Source: Acetobacteraceae bacterium | GTDB lineage: Bacteria > Pseudomonadota > Alphaproteobacteria > Acetobacterales > Acetobacteraceae | DNA: 5,986 nucleotides | Assembly (NCBI GenBank): GCA_027311485.1 | Contig: DAICYU010000275.1 | Coordinates: 1 to 5,986 of the forward strand | Direction of reading: 5' to 3' | Shown: positions 1 to 5,091 of the stretch, one piece after another | Numbering within the stretch: position 1 is the stretch's first letter | How the letters are laid out: each line of letters opens with the position of its first letter | Notes under the pieces: model-generated | What the model was told of the DNA's origin: nothing | What the model saw: the letters and a program-made list of their open reading frames with translations, nothing else | Databases searched by the model: none | Translations under genes and position numbers: made by a program

Positions 1-621
1 GTGAATCTCTTGCGCGAGGGGTTGGACTTGCCGGAGGTGGAGCTTGTCGGCATCCTGGATGCCGACAAGGAGGGGTTCTTGCGCAGCGAGACCTCGCTCA
101 TCCAGACCATCGGCCGCGCCGCCCGCAACGTGGACGGCCGGGTGATCCTGTACGCCGACACGATGACCCGGTCGCTGCGCGCCGCCATCGAGGAGACCGA
201 ACGCCGCCGCACCAAGCAGACCGCCTGGAATGAGGCCCACGGCATCACCCCGACCTCGGTCCGCAAGCACATCGGCACGGTGCTGGAGAGCGTTTACGAG
301 CAGGATTACGTCACCGTCGCCCCGGTGAGGGACGCCGAGGTGAACGAGTTTGTCGGCAAGGACCTGAAAAGTGCCATCGCCGCGCTGGAAAAGCAGATGC
401 GGGCTGCCGCCGCGAACCTGGAGTTCGAGCAGGCCGCCCGCCTGCGCGATGAGATTAAGCGGCTGGAGGCGATGGATCTCGGCCTGCCGCCGCCGCCCAT
501 GCCCAGCGCCTCCCTGCGTCCCAAGCGCGACCGCACGCCTGAGCCGCTGGGCCCTGGCGGCGGCGGCTACGATCCATCGAAGCGCAAGGGCAGGGGCGGC
601 ATGCGGCGCAAGGGGCCGTAG
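1..621 (+). CDS. uvrB: UvrABC system protein B, C-terminal 206 residues (5' end outside window)
   Basis: UvrB is the damage-verifying helicase-like subunit of nucleotide excision repair. It is loaded by UvrA and recruits UvrC for incision. The frame is open from the first base, and the opening NLLREGLDLPEV is internal UvrB sequence, so the GTG at position 1 is not a start. Helicase motif VI (QTIGRAARN) lies at residues 35-43 of the visible part, after the conserved DADKEGFLRSE segment. Residues 119-157 form the C-terminal UVR domain (DLKSAIAALEKQM...EFEQAARLRDEI), the coiled hairpin that contacts UvrC. Residues 162-206 are a Pro/Gly/Lys/Arg-rich tail ending in RRKGP, as I recall for alphaproteobacterial UvrB. 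It ends in TAG. About two thirds of the protein must lie upstream, judging from the usual length of about 670 residues or more. Confidence 0.97.
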   Translation: MNLLREGLDLPEVELVGILDADKEGFLRSETSLIQTIGRAARNVDGRVILYADTMTRSLRAAIEETERRRTKQTAWNEAHGITPTSVRKHIGTVLESVYEQDYVTVAPVRDAEVNEFVGKDLKSAIAALEKQMRAAAANLEFEQAARLRDEIKRLEAMDLGLPPPPMPSASLRPKRDRTPEPLGPGGGGYDPSKRKGRGGMRRKGP

Positions 622-632
622 CCGTGTCGGCC

Positions 633-660
633 TGATCCCGCCGGATGGGGGCGGTGATCA
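633..660 (+). terminator. Imperfect hairpin after uvrB, possible terminator
   Basis: TGATC-CCGCC (633-642) pairs with GGCGG-t-GATCA (650-660). This gives ten base pairs with one bulged T and a 7-nt loop, starting 12 bases after the uvrB stop. No T-run follows, so a rho-independent terminator is only possible. The rest of the 621-750 gap shows no gene and no convincing promoter hexamers. Confidence 0.3.
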
Positions 661-750
661 ACGGCGGATGGAACCCGTGACCCGTCGTGGTGTTCCGTAG
701 ACTTCCGCCGCCTGACCCTGCCCCCTTTTACCCGATCGGATCCTGCCCGC

Positions 751-1839
751 ATGCTGAAGCGGCTCGCCGCCCCCATGTCCTTTCTGTTGGCGGTGCCCGT
801 CGCGCCCGCGCTGTCCTACCTGACCGGCGCCGCCCCGATCTGGGTGTTCGCCGCCGGTGCGGTTGCCATCGCCATCCTCGCCGACTGGATCCGGCGCGCG
901 ACCGACCAGTTGTCCAGCCGAGCGGGTGCCGCTGTTGGCGGGCTGCTCAGCGTCAGTTTCGGCAGCCTGTCGGAGCTGATCCTGGCCCTGTTCGTGCTGA
1001 TGGATGGCAACGCCGACGTCGTCCGCGCCCAGATCACCGGTTCCATCCTCGCCACCGGCCTGCTCGGCCTTGGCCTCGCCATTGTCGTCGGCAGCATCGG
1101 GCGCGATGAGCAGCGCTTCAAACGCGAACGCGCCGGCCTGCTGAGCAGCCTGCTGATCCTGGTGGTCGTCGCCCTGTTCCTGCCGGCGGTGTTCGACTTC
1201 ACCGGCCGCGCCGTGATCCGGAAGGACGGCATGGGCATCAGCGATGAGCATCTCAGCCTCGGTGTCTCGGTCGTGCTGCTGCTGCTGTATGCCGGCAACC
1301 TGATCTACACCCTGATCACCCACCGTGACGTCTTCGCCTCGGGTGAGGTGGAGGAAGCCGACGATGCCTGGCCGCTGTGGCTGTCCGTCGCCGTGCTGCT
1401 GGCCGCCACCGCAGTGATCGCGATTGAGGCGGAACTGGTGTCGGGGGCGCTGGAGGCCACCGCCGGCGCGCTTGGGCTGTCGCCGTTGTTCCTGGGCGTG
1501 GTCGTGCTTGCGATGATCGGCACCATATCGGACGTTTTTTCCGCCGCCTGGTTCGCCCGGCAGGATCGCATGGGGCTGGTGATGTCCATCTGCGTCGGCT
1601 CCGCCATCCAGGTCGCGCTTGTGCTGGCGCCGCTGCTGGTCATCGGCTCCTGGCTGATGGGGCACCCGATGACACTTGTATTTAATAACCCGCTGGAGCT
1701 GTTCGCCATCGCCGGGACCGCCTTCGCCATCAACGCCATCGCCGGCGACGGCGAGACGACGTGGTTTGAGGGCGTGCTGCTGCTGGGCGTGTATCTGCTG
1801 TTCGGCATCGGCTTCTTCTTCGTCGCGCCACCGGCCTGA
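751..1839 (+). CDS. CAX-family calcium/cation:proton antiporter, variant motifs
   Basis: This 362-aa inner-membrane protein should export Ca2+ (or a related cation) in exchange for protons. It has the CAX layout: a short N-terminus and two homologous halves of hydrophobic helices, joined around residues 190-208 by a short acidic stretch (EVEEADD). First motif region: GGLLSVSFGSLSELI, with Glu75. Second: LFLGVVVLAMIGTISDVFS, with Asp261. The family normally reads FGN-x-x-E and GNAAEH here, so both Asn positions are changed, the second acidic residue is Asp, and the following His is Val. The flanking family signatures are intact: GSIL, KM-like DRMGL, CVGSAIQVAL, DGETTWFEGVLLL. The length is normal for the family. 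The start is uncertain because no clear Shine-Dalgarno precedes ATG 751 or the in-frame ATG at 775. It is 129 bp downstream of uvrB on the same strand, with no evident functional link. Confidence 0.88.
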   Translation: MLKRLAAPMSFLLAVPVAPALSYLTGAAPIWVFAAGAVAIAILADWIRRATDQLSSRAGAAVGGLLSVSFGSLSELILALFVLMDGNADVVRAQITGSILATGLLGLGLAIVVGSIGRDEQRFKRERAGLLSSLLILVVVALFLPAVFDFTGRAVIRKDGMGISDEHLSLGVSVVLLLLYAGNLIYTLITHRDVFASGEVEEADDAWPLWLSVAVLLAATAVIAIEAELVSGALEATAGALGLSPLFLGVVVLAMIGTISDVFSAAWFARQDRMGLVMSICVGSAIQVALVLAPLLVIGSWLMGHPMTLVFNNPLELFAIAGTAFAINAIAGDGETTWFEGVLLLGVYLLFGIGFFFVAPPA

Positions 1840-1842
1840 GCT

Positions 1843-1861
1843 GCCTGCCACCTTGGCGGGC
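1843..1861 (+). terminator. Short hairpin directly after the antiporter stop
   Basis: GCCTGCC (1843-1849) pairs with GGCGGGC (1855-1861) through seven pairs, one of them T-G, around a 5-nt loop. It begins 4 bases after the TGA. No T-run follows, so this is weak evidence for transcription termination. The remaining sequence up to about 1950 shows no gene. Confidence 0.3.
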
Positions 1862-1955
1862 GCGGCTTCAAATGCCGGGCGCCGCGGCCCGTGCCCGCCG
1901 GACGACGCAGCCTGTGACCATGATCCGGCCGGCATTTTGAAATTCTGCGCCGGTC

Positions 1956-1969
1956 TTGATCAAAGTCAA
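1956..1969 (+). promoter_or_regulatory. FNR/FixK-type binding site
   Basis: TTGATCAAAGTCAA fits the FNR/FixK/Anr pattern TTGAT-N4-(A/G)TCAA in all defined positions. FNR-type regulators, or two-component-controlled FixK proteins, bind such sites when oxygen is low. It lies in non-coding DNA, 117 bp after the antiporter gene and 365 bp before the next start codon (2334). The nearest good -10-like hexamer on the plus strand is at 2007-2012. That would place the box near -56, which is not the classical -41.5 or -61.5 position, so the exact promoter geometry is unresolved. Confidence 0.55.
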
Positions 1970-2006
1970 TGAGAAGGCCTGTAAACTCCTCCACATTGCG
2001 GCCCGC

Positions 2007-2012
2007 TATACT
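2007..2012 (+). promoter_or_regulatory. Candidate -10 hexamer (TATACT)
   Basis: TATACT matches the sigma-70 -10 consensus at 5 of 6 positions in an otherwise GC-rich region. No -35 hexamer is seen at the usual spacing, which fits activator dependence on the FNR-like box upstream. Transcription from here would give an untranslated leader of about 315 nt before the gene at 2334. Another possible -10 (TAAACT, preceded by TG) is at 1982-1987. Confidence 0.3.
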
Positions 2013-2137
2013 GCTATGGCTTTAACGAGACTGACGCGGGACGTCGGCAATATTTGTAAGACGCCGATCTGTTCGGATGTTTGACCATCGCAACCGAGCT
2101 TGGCCATTGTCGGTTTGAAGGGCACTCCCGGCCGTGC

Positions 2138-2257
2138 CGGCCGGCCCCAATTCCGTCGGGGCCGGCCGAAGCCGGTGGACGTATGCGTCCATGGGATATG
2201 GCCTGTAGGATTACAGCCCGGGGAACGTATCCCGTGGACCACTGGCCGACGCGGCCA
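2138..2257 (+). other. Candidate structured RNA leader: five consecutive hairpins
   Basis: Five hairpins follow each other closely. (1) 2138-2148 with 2158-2168: 11 perfect pairs, 9-nt loop. (2) TGGACG/CGTCCA, 2176-2191: 4-nt loop. (3) CTGTA/TACAG with outer GG/CC and one bulge, 2200-2218: GGAT loop. (4) CGGGG/TCCCG with one G-T pair, 2219-2234. (5) TGGCC/GGCCA, 2243-2257: 5-nt loop. None is followed by a T-run, so they are not obvious terminators. They lie 77-196 nt upstream of the start codon at 2334. They could be a structured 5' leader or a separate small RNA. I do not recognise a known riboswitch class, and chance pairing in GC-rich DNA explains some of the short stems. Confidence 0.35.
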
Positions 2258-2333
2258 AGGAATTGATGCCCACGGATCGAAGCCCGCCGATTTGCGTCCG
2301 AAGCCCGGTGACTGCTTGGAGGAGGCACAGTAA

Positions 2334-2819
2334 ATGAGTGGAGCCGACGAGACGACTGGCGGTTCGAGCCTGGATGTCGCGGCAAACGCGGCGATGACAG
2401 AGCCATCCCGCCCGGACAGCGAAAAAGGCACGCACGATAAGCTCTTGATGTTCACCGTTGCCGCCGAAACCGGGCAGATCATCAAGATCGAGGGTATCGA
2501 CGGCGCCGGTCCTCCGCATGAACTCTCTGAGGGGGAAAGAGCCAGCCTCGCCCGGGAAAGCGCCGACGCGACACTTGAAACCATCATCGAACAGGCGTTC
2601 GAAGCAGGAATCGCCTGCGTGCTTGGCGCCGCGGCCGATGAAGCCAATGCGGCCACAACCGAACAGGAGGCGCATCTTCGAAGTCTGCTGCTGCAGCCCC
2701 TGATTCAGCGCAGCTCGGCGCGGCACCTGCTGCAGCATGACGTCATGAGCCGGGCCATCCTGGGAACGCTGATCCGGCAGACCAGCGCCACCCACAGCGG
2801 TGAAAGTGGTCCGGTTTAG
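2334..2819 (+). CDS. Hypothetical protein, 161 aa, unknown family
   Basis: I do not recognise this protein. The start is well supported: GGAGGAGG at 2318-2325 lies 8 nt before ATG 2334. Residues 1-35 are polar and probably disordered (MSGADETTGG, then Ser/Pro/Asp-rich). Residues 36-58 look like a beta hairpin (KLLMFTVAAETGQIIKIEG). Residues 64-105 (beginning HELSEGERASLA) and 108-148 look like two long amphipathic helices, the second rich in Leu, Gln and Arg. There is no signal peptide, no membrane segment and no recognisable catalytic motif. The single Cys is Cys95. A small cytoplasmic, possibly self-associating protein is an inference from this layout. The long upstream region with an FNR-like box suggests low-oxygen control. 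Codon use looks normal for the neighbourhood. Confidence 0.85.
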   Translation: MSGADETTGGSSLDVAANAAMTEPSRPDSEKGTHDKLLMFTVAAETGQIIKIEGIDGAGPPHELSEGERASLARESADATLETIIEQAFEAGIACVLGAAADEANAATTEQEAHLRSLLLQPLIQRSSARHLLQHDVMSRAILGTLIRQTSATHSGESGPV

Positions 2820-2820
2820 C

Positions 2821-2863
2821 GCGCGATTGCCAGAGGCGGAACGGCCAGCGGCATGAATCGCGC
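2821..2863 (+). other. Inverted repeat immediately after the 161-aa gene
   Basis: GCGCGATT (2821-2828) is a perfect inverted match to AATCGCGC (2856-2863). The stem can continue inward with GCC (2829-2831) and GGC (2850-2852) across a 3-nt bulge. It starts 2 bases after the TAG, so it would form in the 3' untranslated part of the transcript. No T-run follows. Confidence 0.4.
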
Positions 2864-2881
2864 TTCGCAACAACTCGACAA

Positions 2882-2917
2882 GGCCTGATCGGCTGATCCA
2901 TGCCAGCCGATCAGGCC
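2882..2917 (+). terminator. Strong 14-bp hairpin, probable terminator
   Basis: GGCCTGATCGGCTG (2882-2895) pairs perfectly with CAGCCGATCAGGCC (2904-2917) around an 8-nt loop. It is one of the strongest stems in the window and lies 63 bp after the stop of the 161-aa gene. It is followed by CTCAAGCTTCC rather than a clean T-run, so it may be a weak or rho-assisted terminator, or an mRNA-stabilising 3' structure. Confidence 0.5.
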
Positions 2918-2952
2918 CTCAAGCTTCCCGGGGGATTGTTGAAGCACATCGC

Positions 2953-2990
2953 GCCCGCCTGCCTCCCCGGGAGGAAACGGCACGGCGGGC
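2953..2990 (+). other. Compound hairpin upstream of the repeat-protein gene
   Basis: GCCCGCC (2953-2959) pairs with GGCGGGC (2984-2990). Inside it, CCTCC (2962-2966) pairs with GGAGG (2970-2974). It is followed by an AT-rich stretch (2991-3020) leading to the ribosome binding site of the gene at 3036. It could lie in that gene's promoter or leader. No convincing -35/-10 pair is visible. TACGAT at 2999-3004 is a weak -10 candidate. Confidence 0.3.
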
Positions 2991-3035
2991 ACATAAATTA
3001 CGATAAAGAAACAATATTCTACTCAGGAGGATCTC

Positions 3036-3956
3036 ATGGATCTCGATACCTTGTTGCGTGAACGTCCCGCCGCCGCCGCGGCGGGTGAAAAGGAAGGCGG
3101 CCGCGACGAAGAGGTTGTCCGCCTGCTGATTGGCGGCGGTATGTTGCGCCGCCGGCGTATGCGCCGGTTGCTGCTTGCCCACCTGCTCCGCGAGCGGGGC
3201 GAGGCAGAGGAGGAAGGCGGTGAGGAGGAGGAGCGCGGCGGCGACGACGAGCGCCGGATCGCCCGCCTTCTGGCGGCCGGCGGCCTGATCCGCCGTCGCC
3301 GCCTGCGTCGCCTGCTGCTCGCGCATCTCCTGCGGGAGCGGGGCGAGGCGGGCGAGGAGGAAGAGGAAGGCGAGGAGGAGGAGGAGGAAGGCGACGAGGA
3401 CCGTCGGCTCATGCGCCTGTTGGTCGCCGGTGGCATCATGCGCCGCCGGCGCCTGCGCCGCCTGATGCTCGCCCACCTCCTGCGGGAGCGTGGCGAGGCG
3501 GGTGAGGAAGAGGAGGAAGGCGAGGAGGAGGAAGGTGGCGAGGACGACCGCCGCCTCGTGCGTCTGATGCTGGCCGCCGGCTTCATGCGCCGCCAGCGTA
3601 TGCGTCGCCTGCTGCTCGCGCATCTCCTCAAGGAACGTGGCGAGGCGGGTGAGGAGGAGGAAGGCGAGGAGGAGGAAGGCGGTGGTGACGACCGCCGGCT
3701 GCTGCGCCTTTTGATCGCGGTCGGCATCATGCGCCGCCGGCGTGTCCGTCGCCTGCTGCTCGCGCATCTCCTGAAGGAACGTGGCGAGGCGGGTGAGGAA
3801 GAGGAAGAAGGCGGGGAGGAGGAAGGCGGGGAGGATCGCCGGTTGTTCCGCCTGCTCGTCGCCGGCGGCATGTTGCGCCGCCGGCGCATGCGTCGCCTGC
3901 TGCTGGCCCACCTGCTGCGCGAGGACGGCGAGAAGCGCGGCGCCATGGCGGCATAG
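3036..3956 (+). CDS. Six-repeat Arg-rich/Glu-rich protein, 306 aa, unknown family
   Basis: I do not recognise this protein. AGGAGG at 3025-3030, 5 nt before ATG 3036, gives a very good start. It has six cores of exactly 34 residues, at 24-57, 72-105, 122-155, 171-204, 219-252 and 267-300. A core begins roughly DRRLxRLLxAGG, continues RRRRxRRLLLAHLL and ends RERGEA. Each has 9-11 Arg and one invariant His (49, 97, 147, 196, 244, 292). Linkers of 14-16 residues are almost pure Glu, Gly and Asp. Each core should form two short helices broken at Gly-Gly, the second with one cationic and one Leu-rich face. Residues 1-23 look like the tail of a truncated further repeat (LLRER, then an acidic stretch). 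There is no signal peptide or Cys, and no true membrane segment. Nucleic-acid binding, self-assembly or condensate formation are inferences only. Confidence 0.88.
   Translation: MDLDTLLRERPAAAAAGEKEGGRDEEVVRLLIGGGMLRRRRMRRLLLAHLLRERGEAEEEGGEEEERGGDDERRIARLLAAGGLIRRRRLRRLLLAHLLRERGEAGEEEEEGEEEEEEGDEDRRLMRLLVAGGIMRRRRLRRLMLAHLLRERGEAGEEEEEGEEEEGGEDDRRLVRLMLAAGFMRRQRMRRLLLAHLLKERGEAGEEEEGEEEEGGGDDRRLLRLLIAVGIMRRRRVRRLLLAHLLKERGEAGEEEEEGGEEEGGEDRRLFRLLVAGGMLRRRRMRRLLLAHLLREDGEKRGAMAA
3105..3935 (+). repeat. Six tandem coding repeats of 144-150 bp
   Basis: The 102-bp core copies lie at 3105-3206, 3249-3350, 3399-3500, 3546-3647, 3690-3791 and 3834-3935. Spacing between copies is 144, 150, 147, 144 and 144 bp, always a multiple of three, so the frame is kept. 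A 26-nt block starting CGTCGCCTGCTGCTCGCG is identical in copies 2 (3306-3331), 4 (3603-3628) and 5 (3747-3772). Copies 4 and 5 differ at only one base over about 53 nt from that point. This indicates recent duplication or gene conversion. The linkers are GAG/GAA-rich purine tracts. Confidence 0.92.
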
Positions 3957-3973
3957 CGGTCCCCCTCGGGCCA

Positions 3974-3998
3974 TGGCCGGAGGCTGAGCCTCCGGCCA
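3974..3998. terminator. Bidirectional terminator-like hairpin between convergent genes
   Basis: TGGCCGGAGGC (3974-3984) pairs perfectly with GCCTCCGGCCA (3988-3998), leaving a TGA loop. With the innermost two pairs open it is a 9-bp stem with a 7-nt loop. It sits 17 bp after the repeat-protein stop and 48 bp before the end of the minus-strand regulator gene, the usual place for a shared terminator. Neither strand has a proper T-run after the stem. Confidence 0.55.
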
Positions 3999-4046
3999 AA
4001 CCGGCCTGTGCAGGAACCAACACTGGTCGCCGTCCAGCGCCCCTGG

Positions 4047-5036
4047 TCAGACTGGAAACCGTTCCCGATACGCCTGCGGCGACACGGCCAGCACGCGCAG
4101 GAAGCTCCGCCGCATCGTCTCCTCAGAGCCGAAACCGCAGTCCCGCGCCACCCGCTTCAGCGGCTGTCCGGGTACGCCCAGCGCCTGCCGGGCGGCTTCA
4201 ACGCGCAGTTGCTCGACAGCCCGCGCCGGGGAGGTGCCCGTCGCCTGCCGGTACCGGCGTAGAAAATTCCGTTCGCTCATCCCAGCTCGCTCGGCCAGTT
4301 GCGGCACACTCAGCGGGCCACGCAGGTTTTCCCGTATCCATGCGTGCAGCGCGTCGAAGCCGGGGTCCGTGCCTGCCAGCGCCAGCCCGGCGCTGAACTG
4401 CGCCTGTCCCCCGGGCCGCTTGGCGAACACCACCAGATGCCGAGCCACGGCGGTCGCCGCCGAACGGTCCAGATCGGCTTCGAGCAGCGCGAGCGCCAGG
4501 TCGATCCCGGCGGTCACGCCCGCCGATGTCCAGACTTTGCCGTCGTTGACATAGATCGGGTCATGCTCGACCCGCACGGCCGGGAATCGGCGCGCCAGAT
4601 CGGCGCAGCGGGACCAGTGTGTTGTCGCCCGCCGCCCATCCAGCAAACCGGCGGCACCCAGCAGGAATGCGCCGGTGCATACCGATGCGACACGCCGCGC
4701 GGCCGCGGCCCGCTGCACAACCCACGCCCGTAAGGCCGCGTCCTGGCAAGCCGTGTGAACCCCCGCGCCACCGGCCACGATCAACGTATCCAGCGGCGTA
4801 TCGGCCGGCGGCAGCCCCGTGGCGACCAGTGCCAGCCCGCCGCTGGAGGCAACCGGCCCCGCTTCGGCAGCCACCACCCGCAGCGTGTAAGGCGGCGGCA
4901 GGCCCGCATCGTCGGCCAGCCGGTTGGCGGTGGCAAACACCTGGTACGGCCCGGTCACGTCCAGCAGCTGCACATCCGGGAAGGCCAGGATATCGACTGC
5001 GACCGGCTCTGGCGGAATCCGAGGGGTGAATGGCAT
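4047..5036 (-). CDS. GlxA-family transcriptional regulator (DJ-1/PfpI domain + AraC-type HTH)
   Basis: This 329-aa regulator has an N-terminal DJ-1/PfpI-like domain (about residues 12-200) and a C-terminal AraC/XylS DNA-binding domain (about 225-327). The first domain keeps LLDVTGP with Asp26, VASVCTGAFLLGAAGLL with Cys120, and ATTHW with His140. The nucleophile-elbow Cys is therefore present, although such domains in regulators usually act as sensors. The two helix-turn-helix units are LSVPQLAERAGMSERNFLRR (242-261) and PLKRVARDCGFGSEETMRRS (292-311), followed by VSPQAYRERF. I start at the ATG at 5036-5034 because the conserved domain begins soon after it and AGGG lies 10 nt upstream. In-frame starts at 5063 (ATG) and 5075 (GTG) would add 9 or 13 residues. 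It is divergent from the InhA-like gene, which it probably controls. The specific ligand cannot be read from sequence. Confidence 0.92.
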   Translation of the reverse strand: MPFTPRIPPEPVAVDILAFPDVQLLDVTGPYQVFATANRLADDAGLPPPYTLRVVAAEAGPVASSGGLALVATGLPPADTPLDTLIVAGGAGVHTACQDAALRAWVVQRAAAARRVASVCTGAFLLGAAGLLDGRRATTHWSRCADLARRFPAVRVEHDPIYVNDGKVWTSAGVTAGIDLALALLEADLDRSAATAVARHLVVFAKRPGGQAQFSAGLALAGTDPGFDALHAWIRENLRGPLSVPQLAERAGMSERNFLRRYRQATGTSPARAVEQLRVEAARQALGVPGQPLKRVARDCGFGSEETMRRSFLRVLAVSPQAYRERFPV

Positions 5037-5044
5037 TTCCGCCA
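5010..5044. promoter_or_regulatory. 8-bp inverted repeat flanking the regulator start codon
   Basis: TGGCGGAA (5010-5017) and TTCCGCCA (5037-5044) are perfect inverted copies with a 19-nt spacer. The spacer contains the regulator's start codon (5034-5036). On the regulator mRNA the outer arm GGCGGAA lies just before AUG, so the stem would hold the start codon in a loop. As DNA it could instead be an operator between the divergent genes. Eight bases in GC-rich DNA is modest evidence. Confidence 0.35.
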
Positions 5045-5091
5045 AACCCTGCCATGCCACCATGCCCCTGTCCACTCACAGGAGATTTTGC

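Noticed and set aside
751..1839. Alternative reading of the transporter as a Na+/Ca2+ exchanger of the YrbG type
   Set aside because: The DGETTWFEGVLLL end, the GSILATGLL and SAIQVAL segments, and the overall order match CAX antiporters better.
658..1935. 425-codon minus-strand frame across the antiporter gene
   Set aside because: The product is a Gln/Gly/Asp/Arg-rich low-complexity shadow. The plus strand encodes a clear CAX protein over the same bases.
2100..2333. 77-codon plus-strand frame ending in TAA directly before ATG 2334
   Set aside because: Its only early start is TTG with no ribosome binding site, the product resembles no family I know, and the DNA is better explained as a hairpin-rich leader. 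The abutting stop and start makes translational coupling conceivable, but evidence is lacking.
3105..3935. CRISPR-like regular spacing of repeats
   Set aside because: Unit length is about 145 bp, the repeats are coding and in frame, and the spacers are similar Glu/Gly codons rather than unique sequences.
2919..3974. Long minus-strand open frames (351 and 307 aa) opposite the repeat protein
   Set aside because: They are a by-product of CGC/GAG-type codons repeated on the plus strand, which leave few stops on the other strand. The products are low-complexity, I saw no ribosome binding site supporting them, and the plus-strand gene has an excellent one.
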